Positions 19,872-30,838 of a DNA stretch of 64,000 nt are shown one piece after another. The notes beneath the pieces are model-generated. The model saw only the letters and a list, made by a program, of their open reading frames with translations, did no database searches and was not told the DNA's origin. The translations under genes and the position numbers were made by a program. The first letter of the stretch is position 1. Every line of letters begins with the position of its first letter. The DNA is from Flavobacteriaceae bacterium (GTDB taxonomy: Bacteria > Bacteroidota > Bacteroidia > Flavobacteriales > Flavobacteriaceae), in NCBI GenBank assembly GCA_029243245.1, contig JAQWSK010000004.1, positions 62,001-126,000 on the forward strand. Reading direction: 5' to 3'.

Positions 19872-22829
19872 ATGCAAAATAATTATCTGATTCGTGTTTT
19901 TGCAATCCTTTTTGGATTGGTAAGCTTATATCAGCTTTCATTTACTTTCATTGCAAATAATGAAGAGGAAAAAGCTGAAAAATATTCTGAAAATTTAATT
20001 TCTGATTCTACTGAAAATTATTTAAAACTTAGAGAAAAATCAATTGCCTCTTATCTTGACTCAATTGGAAATATAAGTATTTATGGTTTTACATCATATA
20101 ATGATGCCAAAGGAAAAGAACTTAATAAGGGATTAGACCTGAAGGGAGGAATAAATGTGATCCTTCAAATATCTATACGTGATGTTTTAAAGGGTTTATC
20201 AGAAAACTCTAAAAACCCTACTTTTAACCAAGCACTTGATGAGGCCGATGTCCTTCAAAAAAGTACTGACGAACCATATATAGAATCTTTTTTTACTGCA
20301 TTTGAAAATATTAAGGGTAATCAGTTACTCTCGGACCCTTCAATCTATGGGAATAAAACTTTAAGTGATGAGATAAATTTTGAAATGACAGATGATCAAG
20401 TTCGTCCCGTCATAACAAGAAAGGTTGATGAATCAATTGTATCGGCATTTGAAGTATTAAGAAAACGAATTGATAAGTTTGGAGTTACTCAACCAAATAT
20501 ACAAAGATTAGGGTCTTCAGGAAGAATATTAGTTGAGTTACCAGGAGCAAAAGATGTTGATAGAATTAAAAACTTATTACAAAGTACAGCTCAATTAGAA
20601 TTTTGGGAAACTTTTAAAAATGATCAATTGTTTTCATTTTTAGTTTCTGCAAATGAAGTTGTAAAATTAAAAGATGAAGAAAAATTAGCAGATAATAAAA
20701 TTGGTAATGAGGTAGAAAATGAATCAAATGCTATTGATGATCTTTTAGCAGATGTTGTTACTAAGGACACAACTTCAGTAATTAATCCAATTCTTGATCG
20801 TGTTCTTGGAAGCGGATATCAAGGTGGACCAATTTTAGCTCAGTTTTCATCTAAAGATCAAGAAAAAATAACAAATTATCTTAATTTACCTGAGGTTCGT
20901 AGACTTCTTCCGGTAGAGTTTAGGTATATTAAATTTGCGTGGGGAAAATCTATTCCAGATAGTGATATTTTAGATTTATATGTTTTAAAATCAAATCGAG
21001 ATAATCTAGCTCCTTTAAGTGGCGGAGTAGTTGTTGACGCTGTTCAAACTTATGATGCTTTAGGAAACCCGGCAGTTTCTATGCAAATGAATGGAAAAGG
21101 TTCGCGGGTTTGGGAAAATTTAACAGGGAATGCATTTAAACAGGCGAGTAACATAGCAATAGTTTTGGATGATATTGTTTATTCTGCACCTGGTGTAACA
21201 AAAGGAGCAATAGCTGGAGGACGTTCAGAAATTTCTGGAAGCTTTACGTTGAATGAAGCAATTGACTTAGCTAATGTTCTTCGAGCCGGTAAACTTCCTG
21301 CATCTGCTGAGATTATTCAGTCTGAAATTGTAGGACCATCTCTGGGTCAAGAAGCAATTGAATCAGGCATATATTCATTTTTAATTGCACTAGTTTTAGT
21401 TTTACTTTGGATGGTATTTTATTACGGCTCTTCAGGAATTTTTGCAGATATAGCATTGGTGCTAAATATTCTATTGATTTTTGGAATTCTAGCTGGTTTA
21501 GGAGCCGTTTTGACGCTTCCAGGTATAGCGGGGATAGTTTTAACAATAGGAATATCTGTAGATGCTAATGTGTTAATCTTTGAACGTATTCGTGAAGAAT
21601 TAAATAAAGGTAAGGGGCAGATTAAAGCGGTTTCAGACGGTTTCAATAATGCACTGTCTTCTATTTTAGATGCTAATATTACAACTGGTTTAACAGCTTT
21701 TATCTTATTTATTTTTGGAACTGGACCTATAAAAGGATTTGCAACAACTTTATTAATTGGTATAGCAACTTCATTATTTACAGCAATTTTTATCACTAGG
21801 ATTTTAGTTGATTCAAGAGTATCAGTTGGAAAAACAGTAAAATTTGCAACTAAAACTACTAAAGGTTTATTCACTAATTTCAATATTTCATTTATTCAAT
21901 TAAGAAAAATATCATACTTTTTTTCAACAGTATTTGTGTTAATTAGCTTAATTTCATTAGGATCAATTGGATTAAACCAGGGTGTTGATTTTGTTGGAGG
22001 CAGGTCCTATACTGTGAGATTTGAAAATGCAGTTAATCCAGCTGATATCCAAGAAGATTTAATTACTGAATATGGAAGTGCTGAAGTTAAAACTTTTGGA
22101 GAGGCTAATCAGTTAAAAATTACTACTAAATATAAAGTCGATGTGGAAGGTATTGAAGTTGATAATGAAATTCAAAAAAAACTCTTTGAAGCATTAAAAA
22201 AGTACCTTCCATCTTCTATAACCTATGATTCTTTTGTCAATGGTGCTGACGACAAGCAAGTTGGCATAATGTCTTCGATAAAAGTCGGCCCAACTATAGC
22301 TGATGATATTAAAAATAATTCATTTTTGGCAGTTATAGGCTCATTAATTGTTGTGTTTCTATATATCCTTTTACGATTTAGAAGGTGGCAATATTCATTA
22401 GGAGCAGTATCAGCTGTTTTTCATGATATTGTAGTTGTACTTGGAATTTTTTCTTTGACATATAAATTTATGCCATTTAATATGGAAATAAATCAAGCTT
22501 TTATTGCAGCTATTTTAACTGTTATAGGATACTCTTTGAATGATACTGTGGTTGTTTTTGATAGAATTCGTGAATATGTGAATGAACATTCGAAATGGTC
22601 GTTAGATGTAACTTTAAATAGTGCATTAAATAATACTCTAAGTAGAACATTGAACACTTCTCTAACAACATTAATTGTGCTTTTAGCTATTTTCATATAC
22701 GGTGGAGAATCTATAAGAGGCTTTATGTTTGCATTAATAGTAGGCGTATTAATTGGAACATATTCATCAGTATTTATTGCAACACCAATAATGTTTGACA
22801 CTATAAAAAAGAAGGCAATTAAAGAGTAG
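19872..22829 (+). CDS. secDF: Protein translocase SecDF fusion
   Basis: This 985-residue fusion of SecD and SecF uses the proton gradient to help pull proteins through SecYEG into the periplasm. After one N-terminal membrane helix comes GLDLKGGINVIL, typical of SecD, and a large periplasmic domain. SecD membrane helices (for example GIAGIVLTIGISVDANVLIFERIREE) are near residues 500-630. SecF begins near 680 with its own motifs (GVDFVGGRSYTVRF, and SLNDTVVVFDRIRE). Fusion is normal for Bacteroidota. A weak hairpin at 22877-22897 may terminate it. Confidence 0.95.
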   Translation: MQNNYLIRVFAILFGLVSLYQLSFTFIANNEEEKAEKYSENLISDSTENYLKLREKSIASYLDSIGNISIYGFTSYNDAKGKELNKGLDLKGGINVILQISIRDVLKGLSENSKNPTFNQALDEADVLQKSTDEPYIESFFTAFENIKGNQLLSDPSIYGNKTLSDEINFEMTDDQVRPVITRKVDESIVSAFEVLRKRIDKFGVTQPNIQRLGSSGRILVELPGAKDVDRIKNLLQSTAQLEFWETFKNDQLFSFLVSANEVVKLKDEEKLADNKIGNEVENESNAIDDLLADVVTKDTTSVINPILDRVLGSGYQGGPILAQFSSKDQEKITNYLNLPEVRRLLPVEFRYIKFAWGKSIPDSDILDLYVLKSNRDNLAPLSGGVVVDAVQTYDALGNPAVSMQMNGKGSRVWENLTGNAFKQASNIAIVLDDIVYSAPGVTKGAIAGGRSEISGSFTLNEAIDLANVLRAGKLPASAEIIQSEIVGPSLGQEAIESGIYSFLIALVLVLLWMVFYYGSSGIFADIALVLNILLIFGILAGLGAVLTLPGIAGIVLTIGISVDANVLIFERIREELNKGKGQIKAVSDGFNNALSSILDANITTGLTAFILFIFGTGPIKGFATTLLIGIATSLFTAIFITRILVDSRVSVGKTVKFATKTTKGLFTNFNISFIQLRKISYFFSTVFVLISLISLGSIGLNQGVDFVGGRSYTVRFENAVNPADIQEDLITEYGSAEVKTFGEANQLKITTKYKVDVEGIEVDNEIQKKLFEALKKYLPSSITYDSFVNGADDKQVGIMSSIKVGPTIADDIKNNSFLAVIGSLIVVFLYILLRFRRWQYSLGAVSAVFHDIVVVLGIFSLTYKFMPFNMEINQAFIAAILTVIGYSLNDTVVVFDRIREYVNEHSKWSLDVTLNSALNNTLSRTLNTSLTTLIVLLAIFIYGGESIRGFMFALIVGVLIGTYSSVFIATPIMFDTIKKKAIKE

Positions 22830-22876
22830 AAATAATAAATTTACCCCTCAACAAGTTTGGGGATTAGGTAGGGTTT

Positions 22877-22899
22877 AGGATATTATTTGAATATCCTTT
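22877..22899 (+). terminator. Possible terminator after secDF
   Basis: AGGATATT and AATATCCT form a hairpin with a 5-nt loop, followed by a short T-rich stretch. It lies about 50 nt after the secDF stop. The T-run is interrupted, so support is moderate. Confidence 0.4.
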
Positions 22900-22974
22900 C
22901 TTTCCCAACCATATCCTTTATGTTTTCAATGGTTTTGTCCATATCATATACTAATATGTCCATGTTGATTAAAA

Positions 22975-23232
22975 TTGTTCTTAATATATATATCTAGAAA
23001 AAGTCCATTAGAGACTCCTAAAAATTTAAACACTGAAAAATTAATAAAAATATATGATGAAAATTTAGATTTTAATTATGAAAAAAATCTTTTAATCCAA
23101 AATCTAAATAGTCTATCTAATTTAGAAGGAAGAATTATTCATCCTATATATGGTAGAATGGAAAGTAAAAAAATTATTTTTCTAATTATTCATCACACTA
23201 CTCATCATTTTAACCAATATGATTTGATTTAA
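22975..23232 (+). pseudogene. Relic of a DinB/DUF1569-like protein
   Basis: In the 425-nt stretch between secDF and lgt, the only coding signal is a frame of 85 codons without a convincing start. Its end (IIHPIYGRMESKK, then HHTTHHFNQYDL) resembles the conserved C-terminus of DUF1569/DinB-fold proteins, where HP-FG-L and H-x-x-HH-x-x-Q motifs occur. The earlier part (RKSPLETPKNLN) also fits. The N-terminal half, which should hold an LWG-x-M segment, is missing or broken by stops. I read it as a decayed gene, with limited certainty. Confidence 0.45.
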
Positions 23233-23254
23233 TTATATCAAAACCGATCAGTTA

Positions 23255-24112
23255 CTATTGAATGCTTTTATTTAGTCTAGCTTTATAAATTATAAATAAT
23301 CCTGAAATAATTAGAGGAATGCTTAGCCATTGACCTGTTGAAAGTATTGGCATGTATAATTCAAAACCCCCCTGACTCTCTTTAACAAACTCTACTAAAA
23401 AACGTATACTAAAAATACCTGAAAGAAATACTCCCAATAAGTATCCTGGTATATGATATATTTTACTATATATTTTTCTTAAAAATAGAAATAAGAAAAA
23501 ATAACCAATTGATTCATATAGTTGTGCAGGATGTCTAGGTAAAATTTCACCTCTATTTTCAAAAACTACACCAAAATCAGACCCAGTATATTTTCCCACA
23601 ATTTCCGAATTAATAAAATTTCCTAGTCTAATGAAAACTCCACCTAAGGTAACGGGTACAGTAAGTCTATCAAAAATCCATAGAGTCGATTTAAGCTTAT
23701 TCTTTAACTGAAAAATAATTATTCCAGTAATGATTCCAATTGCAGCTCCATGACTTGCTAAACCTCTAAAACCAGTAAACTCATATCCTTTTATAAATCC
23801 AAGTATTGATCCGTTAATATTTTCTCTAATGGGCAATAGGATCTCTAAAAAATGATTCTGATAATAATCCCAGCTGTAAAAAAACACCTCTCCTAATCGA
23901 GCACCTAAAAGAGTAGAAAAAACCATATAAACAAATAGTGGTTCAAGATAATTTTTAGAAACATTTTCTTCAACAAAATATTTTTCTACTATTTTATATC
24001 CAATACTGAATGCTATGACAAACATGAGGCTATAGTAATGCAATCCAAAGGAGCCTATTTGAAATAAAACCTCGTTAGGAGACCATTTAATTTGTAAAAG
24101 ATTTATCATCAT
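23255..24112 (-). CDS. lgt: Prolipoprotein diacylglyceryl transferase
   Basis: This inner-membrane enzyme adds diacylglycerol to the lipobox cysteine of prolipoproteins. It has 285 residues and about seven membrane helices. Conserved segments include GLHYYSLMFVIAF near the start, GLASHGAAIGIITGI, LGNFINSEIVGK and RHPAQLYES. It is the downstream member of a leftward group with yidD, cysS and folE. It supplies the many lipoproteins predicted in this window. The start may be 24112 or the next ATG, 24109. Confidence 0.95.
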   Translation of the reverse strand: MMINLLQIKWSPNEVLFQIGSFGLHYYSLMFVIAFSIGYKIVEKYFVEENVSKNYLEPLFVYMVFSTLLGARLGEVFFYSWDYYQNHFLEILLPIRENINGSILGFIKGYEFTGFRGLASHGAAIGIITGIIIFQLKNKLKSTLWIFDRLTVPVTLGGVFIRLGNFINSEIVGKYTGSDFGVVFENRGEILPRHPAQLYESIGYFFLFLFLRKIYSKIYHIPGYLLGVFLSGIFSIRFLVEFVKESQGGFELYMPILSTGQWLSIPLIISGLFIIYKARLNKSIQ

Positions 24113-24152
24113 GCTAAAAAATTATATTTTTAATAAAGTTAAATTTTTGATT

Positions 24153-24383
24153 TTATGGAACTGGGTCATACCCATTTCCTCCCCAAGGATGACATTTTAA
24201 AATTCGAATTAAACTAATCCATATTCCTTTAACTGGCCCATGTTTTTTAAAAGCTTCAGCTGAATATTGAGAACAAGTAGGGGTGAACCTACATTTTGGT
24301 CCTAATAGTGGAGAAATTAAATTTTGATATAAAAATATTAAGAACAAAAAGGGTGCGTTAATAATATTTTTTATTTTTTTCAT
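24153..24383 (-). CDS. yidD: Membrane protein insertion efficiency factor YidD
   Basis: This small 76-residue protein helps YidC-dependent membrane insertion. The family core is clear: [23 protein letters not shown] followed by [12 protein letters not shown] at the C-terminus. The N-terminus is a short amphipathic/hydrophobic segment. It overlaps cysS by 4 nt (ATGA), so it is translationally coupled. YidC is not in the window. Confidence 0.95.
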   Translation of the reverse strand: MKKIKNIINAPFLFLIFLYQNLISPLLGPKCRFTPTCSQYSAEAFKKHGPVKGIWISLIRILKCHPWGGNGYDPVP

Positions 24384-25858
24384 TTTCGAGTAATACTAAA
24401 ACTTGAATTCTCTTTTTCATCTTTTAAATTGATTCCAATTGAACTTAGTTCATCTCTGATTAAATCTGCAGTTTTGAAATCTTTATTAAGCCTCGCATTA
24501 TGTCTAAGCTTCATCAAGAGTTTAATTGCTTCCTCTAAAGTGTTGGATTGATTATTTGATTTTGATGAATCATTAGATTTTAACCCAAGTATTTCAAAAA
24601 CAAAAAGATTTAGTTGAGTTGAAAGAATTAGTTTTTGATCCTTAGATAAAGACCCTTCGTTGGTTTTCAGTTTATTAATAAGCTTGACAGCTTCAAATAG
24701 ATTTGCAATCAACACTGGGCTATTAAAATCATCATCCATAGCCTTGTAGCAGTCTTCATTCCATTTATTAATATTAAATTTTGCTTTTCCTTTCTCAGTA
24801 ATTGAATCTAGTGTTTTAATAGCGCCAATCAATTTATTATATCCCTTTTCTGAGGCTGAAAGCGCAACTTCACTTATATCTAAAATACTTCTATAGTGTG
24901 CTTGAAGAAAAAAGAATTTAACAACTGATGGGGAAAAAGGTTTTGAAAATTTATTATTGTTTCCACTAAAGACATCTGAGGGAAGGATATTATTTCCGGT
25001 AGATTTAGCCATTTTTTTACCATCAAGAGTCATCATATTTGCATGAAGCCAATACTTTACTGGGGGTTTTTTATTTACTGATTCTGCTTGAGCAATTTCA
25101 CATTCATGGTGAGGAAATTTCAAGTCAAGACCTCCTCCGTGTATGTCGAATGATTCACCAAGATACTTAGTACTCATTGCAGTGCATTCAAGATGCCAAC
25201 CAGGAAACCCATCACTCCATGGAGAATTCCATCTCATTATATGTCGAGGTTCAGCTTTTTTCCAAAGCGCAAAATCTTGAGGGTTTTTTTTATCATTTTG
25301 ACCTTCTAAAGATCTTGTATTATGAACTAAATCTTCAAGCTTTCTTCCTGATAATTTACCGTAATTATTAGACATATTAAACTTATGAACATCAAAGTAA
25401 ATGGATCCATTTACTTCATATCCAAAACCTTCTTTAATTATTTTTTTTATAAATTCAATTTGCTCTACTATGTGTCCAGTGGCAGTAGGTTCAATTGACG
25501 GAGGTAGAGTGTTAAATTTAGCTAAAGTATCGTGAAAATCTAATGTATATCGTTGAACAATTTCCATTGGTTCAAGATTTTCTAATCTCGCTTTTTTTAC
25601 TATTTTATCTTCACTAACATCTTCATCATTTTCAAGATGTCCAGCATCAGTAATATTTCGAACATACCTTACTTTAAATCCTAGATGCTTTAAGTATCTA
25701 TAAATAAGATCAAATGAAATAAATGTTCTACAGTTACCTAAGTGAATATTACTATAAACTGTTGGTCCGCAAATATACATTCCAACTTTCCCATCAGTTA
25801 TTGGGATAAACTTTTCTTTCTTTGAATTTAAAGTATTATAAACTTTTAGATTAGTCAT
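24380..25858 (-). CDS. cysS: Cysteine--tRNA ligase
   Basis: This class I aminoacyl-tRNA synthetase charges tRNA-Cys. It has 492 residues, with the zinc-binding MYICGPTVY near the start, the HIGH-type motif as HLGN, and the KMSKS motif as KKMAKSTGN. The [13 protein letters not shown] segment is also conserved. It lies between folE (8-nt overlap) and yidD (4-nt overlap) in a leftward operon. The length is normal and nothing is missing. Confidence 0.95.
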   Translation of the reverse strand: MTNLKVYNTLNSKKEKFIPITDGKVGMYICGPTVYSNIHLGNCRTFISFDLIYRYLKHLGFKVRYVRNITDAGHLENDEDVSEDKIVKKARLENLEPMEIVQRYTLDFHDTLAKFNTLPPSIEPTATGHIVEQIEFIKKIIKEGFGYEVNGSIYFDVHKFNMSNNYGKLSGRKLEDLVHNTRSLEGQNDKKNPQDFALWKKAEPRHIMRWNSPWSDGFPGWHLECTAMSTKYLGESFDIHGGGLDLKFPHHECEIAQAESVNKKPPVKYWLHANMMTLDGKKMAKSTGNNILPSDVFSGNNNKFSKPFSPSVVKFFFLQAHYRSILDISEVALSASEKGYNKLIGAIKTLDSITEKGKAKFNINKWNEDCYKAMDDDFNSPVLIANLFEAVKLINKLKTNEGSLSKDQKLILSTQLNLFVFEILGLKSNDSSKSNNQSNTLEEAIKLLMKLRHNARLNKDFKTADLIRDELSSIGINLKDEKENSSFSITRK

Positions 25859-26537
25859 TAAAATCAGTAGATAGTTGTATATATTCTAAAAATTCTTGTT
25901 TTTTAGTTGGACTTTTAAAAACCCCACCAAACTCACTTGTTATAGTACTGCTACCGGTATCAGAGATACCTCTTGAATTAACACACAAATGTTTAGCATC
26001 AATCACGCAAGCTACATTATCAGTGTTTAAAATATTTTGCAGCTCTTCTACAATTTGAAGAGTAAGTCTTTCTTGAACTTGAGGTCTTTTAGCAAAATAG
26101 TTAACTATTCTATTAATTTTTGACAGACCAACAACAGTTCCATTAGAAACATATGCTACATGAGCTTTTCCAACTATAGGTAATAGGTGATGTTCACACG
26201 TTGAATATAGGTTGATGTTTTTTTCAACCAACATTTCACCATAACGGTATTTGTTAGTGAAAGTTGAAGCTTTGGGCTTTTTATTTGGACTTAAACCACC
26301 AAAAACTTCTTTAACAAACATTTTTGCAACCCTCTTAGGAGTCCCTTTTATACTGTCATCTGTTAAATCCATACCAAGTATATCAAGGATGTCATTAATT
26401 TTCTGCTTAATTAAAGAGATCTTTTCATCATCTGATTTTTCAAATGCATCTTTACGAAGAGGAGTTTTCCTTGAACTTGAGACATGATCATTCTCTAACT
26501 CATCTTCTTGTTCTAATAAAATTTTTTCTATTTTCAT
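25851..26537 (-). CDS. folE: GTP cyclohydrolase I
   Basis: The enzyme converts GTP to dihydroneopterin triphosphate, the first step of tetrahydrofolate synthesis. Its 228 residues end with the homologous core. The zinc ligands lie in STCEHHLLP and in [11 protein letters not shown], and [20 protein letters not shown] is the usual central motif. The first ~45 residues are charged and variable. folP, the later enzyme, lies elsewhere in the window (37336). A -7 box lies just upstream. Confidence 0.95.
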   Translation of the reverse strand: MKIEKILLEQEDELENDHVSSSRKTPLRKDAFEKSDDEKISLIKQKINDILDILGMDLTDDSIKGTPKRVAKMFVKEVFGGLSPNKKPKASTFTNKYRYGEMLVEKNINLYSTCEHHLLPIVGKAHVAYVSNGTVVGLSKINRIVNYFAKRPQVQERLTLQIVEELQNILNTDNVACVIDAKHLCVNSRGISDTGSSTITSEFGGVFKSPTKKQEFLEYIQLSTDFND

Positions 26538-26554
26538 TGGATGTGTTAATCTTG

Positions 26555-26562
26555 CAAAGATA
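26555..26562 (-). promoter_or_regulatory. -7 box of the folE-cysS-yidD operon
   Basis: The minus strand reads TATCTTTG (TAnnTTTG), 18 nt before the folE ATG. The nearest TTG upstream is 26 nt away, longer than usual, so the -33 element is uncertain. Confidence 0.45.
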
Positions 26563-26640
26563 TGTAATTACATGGATTTTAATATATTCAATAACGTTTT
26601 GTATAAGATAAGATGCTATGTCTAAACACCTAATTTAGAA

Positions 26641-28158
26641 CTAAAGCTTAAAATTATATGAGGCCATTACTGAAGTTTGTTTTTGGTTAGCTGAAAAATT
26701 ATCATTTATTCCTGATGCAGAAAGTGAGTTGATAAGATTTATGTTAGAATTCTTTATGGCCAAACTAAGAATGCTACCATTTTTAAAATCGAATCCTATT
26801 CCAAAAGTAACTCCTGAATGAGAATTATCAGCATTTACCATACTACTTTCCTCATAATAATAACCAACTCTATAACTTAATTGCTTTTGTCTTAGCTCCC
26901 CTCCAAATCTATACATTGATGCTGATTTGTAGTTTGAAGCTAACTCCTGATTTAGAGATCTTAGATAAGCATTCTGACTCGTTATAAAATTTATATTTCC
27001 ATAATCCTTTGAACTGAATTCAGCGCTAATCAATCCTTTTGATTCAATTATAAATGATCCACTTATTGAAGTTTTACCTGGAGTTGAAAGCTTATATTTA
27101 GAAATATTTAATATTTGTGGAGCTACAACATCTCTAATTAGGTTTTCTTGTGGAGAATTTAAATGATCAGTAATTATAAATTGCATAGATTCTTCTGTTA
27201 AATTCAACCAAGTAGGTGATTGATAATTAAATCCAAGTCTAAAATTATTTTTAATTTTTGCAATTATACCTAGTTGAGCTGAAAATCCAGAACCTTGAGT
27301 TAGCACATCATTGTTGAACTGAATTAAATTAATATTTGAATCAAAAGAGTAGTTAGATTCATAAAGATCAGATATTTCATGATAATATACTTGATGACTA
27401 TTAATATTAAAGCCTAAATAAAAAGAATTTTCATATTGAGTGGCTACTGTAAAAGTATATTTTTTGTGATCACCAGCTCTATCTATATAAAAATCATGAT
27501 CTAACGTGTTATACTTAGCTGCAGAAACATAATTAATATTATTCTCTTCATTTGAAACAGGATCAATTATATATCCGTTGAAACCTAAAAAAGCTTGTTG
27601 AGTGCTGTAACCATAATTATTACCTAAAAAGTCATACAATTCATCAATTGTTTCATTATCTCTCGTCATTAAATCATCTAGGGGTACCCCTTGGGCATTA
27701 TTTAAAAAAAATTGATCTAAACCTATATTTCTTGTAGAAATTGAATTTATATTATTTTTAAACTCTTGGACTTTTTGGATATTGAAACCAAAATTTAACC
27801 GATTAAATGGTCCGTCTTCAGAGTTTTTTAAAGAAAAGATTACTCCAAATTGGTTTAAATCTGAAAAGTACCCCTTTACTGGTAAATTTCTGTTATCACC
27901 ATTTGAAATAGAATTGTTGAAATTAGTCTCAAAACTAATGCCCATTTCAGAAAATAAAAAAACTGCTGCTCCTGCTGGATTATCACTTATTGAGCTAAGA
28001 TCACCTCCTAATGAACTAAATGCTCCTCCCATTGAGGTATATCTTGCTGAGCCAAATATACCAGAGGTGCTTAAGTTAAAAGCGTCTTGACTTGTTTGAG
28101 CTTTTGAATAAAATGTTAATAGGAAGGTTAGAATGATATAAATTAAATTTCTCTTCAT
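26641..28158 (-). CDS. OmpP1/FadL-type outer-membrane transport protein
   Basis: This 505-residue outer-membrane barrel has a signal peptide ending YSKAQ. The N-terminal segment (SARYTSMGGAFSSLGGDLSS, then NPAGAA) is characteristic of OmpP1/FadL/TodX proteins, where it forms part of the hatch and entry region. Many beta strands follow, and the C-terminal strand ends ASYNFKL. The family carries hydrophobic compounds such as fatty acids across the outer membrane. It follows the Asn/Tyr-rich lipoprotein gene after 14 nt, so the two are probably cotranscribed. Confidence 0.85.
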   Translation of the reverse strand: MKRNLIYIILTFLLTFYSKAQTSQDAFNLSTSGIFGSARYTSMGGAFSSLGGDLSSISDNPAGAAVFLFSEMGISFETNFNNSISNGDNRNLPVKGYFSDLNQFGVIFSLKNSEDGPFNRLNFGFNIQKVQEFKNNINSISTRNIGLDQFFLNNAQGVPLDDLMTRDNETIDELYDFLGNNYGYSTQQAFLGFNGYIIDPVSNEENNINYVSAAKYNTLDHDFYIDRAGDHKKYTFTVATQYENSFYLGFNINSHQVYYHEISDLYESNYSFDSNINLIQFNNDVLTQGSGFSAQLGIIAKIKNNFRLGFNYQSPTWLNLTEESMQFIITDHLNSPQENLIRDVVAPQILNISKYKLSTPGKTSISGSFIIESKGLISAEFSSKDYGNINFITSQNAYLRSLNQELASNYKSASMYRFGGELRQKQLSYRVGYYYEESSMVNADNSHSGVTFGIGFDFKNGSILSLAIKNSNINLINSLSASGINDNFSANQKQTSVMASYNFKL

Positions 28159-28172
28159 AATTTATTTATATT

Positions 28173-29054
28173 TCATTGATTATTTCTTCCGCCTCCTTTT
28201 GATCTAGTTGAACTGACTGAAGGTCTACTTCTGCTAGAAGAGTTATTCACACTTTGTGAACCTCTTGAATAGGTTTTTGAATTAAGATTAGACCTATTAG
28301 AATTACTATTACCTCGATTTATTTGAGAATAAGATTGATTTTGAGGTGAAAAATTACCAAGTGCTTTTCTTATTTTTCGTCCAATATTAGTTCTGGAATT
28401 CGTAGTTGATTTTCCATTTTGCGGACTAATTATACGATTACTACTTAAGCCTCTTGATGACAACCGCTTATTAAAAGATCTTTGGTTTACAGCACCTCTA
28501 TTGTAAGGGACCTTTCTTCCATAACTATTTTGGTTTGAGACAATGTAATTGTATGAATTATAATTATTCCATCCATAAAGAGAATACCCATACCCCCAAG
28601 CATTATTGAAATAGAGCCCTTGGTATCCAAAATTCCAGTAAGGATTGTAATAAGGAGAATAAAATCTATTATAAGGAGACCAAAAATCATTAAACGCCCA
28701 ATTATTCCAATAGTCAAAACTATTGAACCCATATCTGAAGGTTATGCTAGGAGTATTATCAATTATGTAAATTTTATTATTTTCTTCGTTTGAAGAATTA
28801 GAAATGTCTTCTGTTTGATTTGATGAATCATTTGAAAAATTTCTAAAATAATTCTCATAATATGTTGTAGATTGATTGATTAAATTATTAGACTCTGTAT
28901 TTTCTGATTGAGTTTTGATTGAATCATCATTATTATAAATGCCATCTGTAGCATAATATGAAACTCCTTCAAATGAACCACAGCCAATAAAAACAAATAA
29001 AAATGATAATATAATTATTGAAAATAAATTTTGATTTAAGTTGTTTTTATTCAT
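28173..29054 (-). CDS. Asn/Ser/Tyr-rich low-complexity lipoprotein
   Basis: This 293-residue protein has a lipoprotein signal (LSFLFVFIGCGSFEGV). The middle (about residues 105-165) is rich in aromatic and Asn residues with repeated Tyr-Asn, Trp-Asn and Phe-Asn pairs. The C-terminal third is basic and rich in Ser, Arg and Asn (for example SSRSRPSVSSTRSKGGGR). No catalytic motif is seen. It lies directly upstream of the FadL-type barrel gene, and I infer a shared envelope role. The composition suggests a disordered or fibre-like surface protein. Confidence 0.75.
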   Translation of the reverse strand: MNKNNLNQNLFSIIILSFLFVFIGCGSFEGVSYYATDGIYNNDDSIKTQSENTESNNLINQSTTYYENYFRNFSNDSSNQTEDISNSSNEENNKIYIIDNTPSITFRYGFNSFDYWNNWAFNDFWSPYNRFYSPYYNPYWNFGYQGLYFNNAWGYGYSLYGWNNYNSYNYIVSNQNSYGRKVPYNRGAVNQRSFNKRLSSRGLSSNRIISPQNGKSTTNSRTNIGRKIRKALGNFSPQNQSYSQINRGNSNSNRSNLNSKTYSRGSQSVNNSSSRSRPSVSSTRSKGGGRNNQ

Positions 29055-29149
29055 AACTGTTTTTTTTTAGATGTCCGTTCAAAAAAATAGTAATTTTGTC
29101 TATTAATTAACTATATAAATATAAAGGCAAATTTTGTGCCAAATAAAAA

Positions 29150-30628
29150 ATGGCTGAAAAACTTACATCTAGAAATCAAGATTATTCAAAGTGGTATAAT
29201 GAATTAGTGATTAAGGCAAATCTTGCTGAATTGTCTGCAGTAAGAGGTTGCATGGTAATTAAACCCTATGGTTATGCTATATGGGAAAAAATGCAGGCAG
29301 AGCTGGATAAAATGTTTAAAGCTACTGGACATGAAAACGCATATTTTCCATTGTTTGTTCCAAAAAGTTTGTTTGAGGCTGAGGAAAAAAATGCTGAAGG
29401 TTTTGCTAAAGAATGCGCTATAGTAACTCATTATAGGTTGAAGAATGATGAAGAAAAGCCTGGAAAGTTAAAAGTTGATCCAGAATCAAAATTAGAAGAA
29501 GAATTAATAGTTCGTCCAACTTCTGAAGCAATTATATGGAGTACATACAAAAAATGGATTCAATCATATCGTGATCTACCAATACTTATAAATCAATGGG
29601 CTAATGTTGTGCGATGGGAAATGAGAACTAGACTTTTTTTGCGTACTGCAGAATTTTTATGGCAAGAAGGACATACAGCACATTCAAGTAAACAGGAAGC
29701 TGTTTTAGAAGCAAAACAGATGAATGATGTTTATGCTGATTTTGCCGAAAAATTTATGGCTATGCCTGTTATAAAAGGATTAAAATCTGAATCAGAAAGG
29801 TTTGCGGGAGCATTAGAGACGTATTGTATAGAAGCTTTAATGCAAGATGGAAAGGCTCTTCAGGCAGGGACAAGCCATTTTTTAGGTCAAAACTTCGCAA
29901 AGGCTTTTGATGTTAAGTTTACAAATGAAAAAGGTAAATTAGATTATGTATGGGCTACTTCATGGGGAGTTTCAACAAGATTAATGGGTGCTTTAATTAT
30001 GACTCATAGTGATGATAATGGTCTTGTTTTACCACCAAATTTAGCTCCTATTCAGGTAGTAATAGTCCCTGTTTATAAAGGAGATGTAGAATTAAATAAA
30101 ATTTCTATTGTTGCAATTAAAATAAAAAATGAACTTGAGTCTAAAGGTATTTCTGTAAAGTATGATAATAGAGATAATTTTAAACCCGGTTTCAAGTTTA
30201 ATGAATATGAATTAAAGGGTGTTCCTGTTAGGATAGTGGTAGGTCCTAAAGACATTCAAGGCAATTCAGTAGAAATAGCTAGAAGAGATACTTTAGCTAA
30301 GTCTAAAGTTGAAATTAATAATGTAGTTGATACAGTTAGTAATTTATTGTCAGAAATACAGGATTCACTTCTTATTAGAGCACTTAATTATAGAAATAAA
30401 AATATAACAATAGTAGATTCATTTGAAGATTTTCAAAGTGTTTTAAATGAAAAAGGAGGTTTTATTTCTGCACATTGGGATGGTACTACTGAGACAGAAG
30501 AACTAATAAAGAAAAAAACCAAAGCAACTATAAGATGCATTCCTTATAATAATGAACAAGAGGATGGTGTTTGTATCTATTCTGGAAACCCTTCTAAGCA
30601 AAGAGTTTTATTTGCAAAAGCTTACTAA
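29150..30628 (+). CDS. proS: Proline--tRNA ligase (archaeal/eukaryotic type)
   Basis: This class II synthetase charges tRNA-Pro. Its 492 residues begin [21 protein letters not shown] and include the motif 2 region RPTSEAIIW and [20 protein letters not shown]. The C-terminal anticodon-binding domain starts near residue 300 ([11 protein letters not shown]), and there is a C-terminal extension. It lacks the editing insertion of the common bacterial ProRS. This form is usual in Bacteroidota. It stands alone and is divergent from the lipoprotein gene. Confidence 0.95.
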   Translation: MAEKLTSRNQDYSKWYNELVIKANLAELSAVRGCMVIKPYGYAIWEKMQAELDKMFKATGHENAYFPLFVPKSLFEAEEKNAEGFAKECAIVTHYRLKNDEEKPGKLKVDPESKLEEELIVRPTSEAIIWSTYKKWIQSYRDLPILINQWANVVRWEMRTRLFLRTAEFLWQEGHTAHSSKQEAVLEAKQMNDVYADFAEKFMAMPVIKGLKSESERFAGALETYCIEALMQDGKALQAGTSHFLGQNFAKAFDVKFTNEKGKLDYVWATSWGVSTRLMGALIMTHSDDNGLVLPPNLAPIQVVIVPVYKGDVELNKISIVAIKIKNELESKGISVKYDNRDNFKPGFKFNEYELKGVPVRIVVGPKDIQGNSVEIARRDTLAKSKVEINNVVDTVSNLLSEIQDSLLIRALNYRNKNITIVDSFEDFQSVLNEKGGFISAHWDGTTETEELIKKKTKATIRCIPYNNEQEDGVCIYSGNPSKQRVLFAKAY

Positions 30629-30838
30629 TTCAGGAATTTTAATAACTTATATTGGGAAAATGTACATAAATATATACCTCTAAGGTTATTTGTTACTCTT
30701 CGAAAAGTTCATTTTCATTATCTGGCTCGAACCCATTAATTTATAGCAAACAAATTTTTTCTTATATAGAAAAAACATACTAATTTATTTTTATTTAAAT
30801 TCACAAAAAATTTTTATTTGAAATTTTAAATAGAATTG

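Noticed and set aside
21313-21883. Antisense frames within secDF
   Set aside because: They are shadows of a strongly conserved gene, with no motifs or start signals.
30700-30740. tRNA-like stretch GGCTCGAACCC in the proS-tRNA-Glu gap
   Set aside because: Only a T-loop-like string is present; no acceptor or anticodon arm can be drawn.
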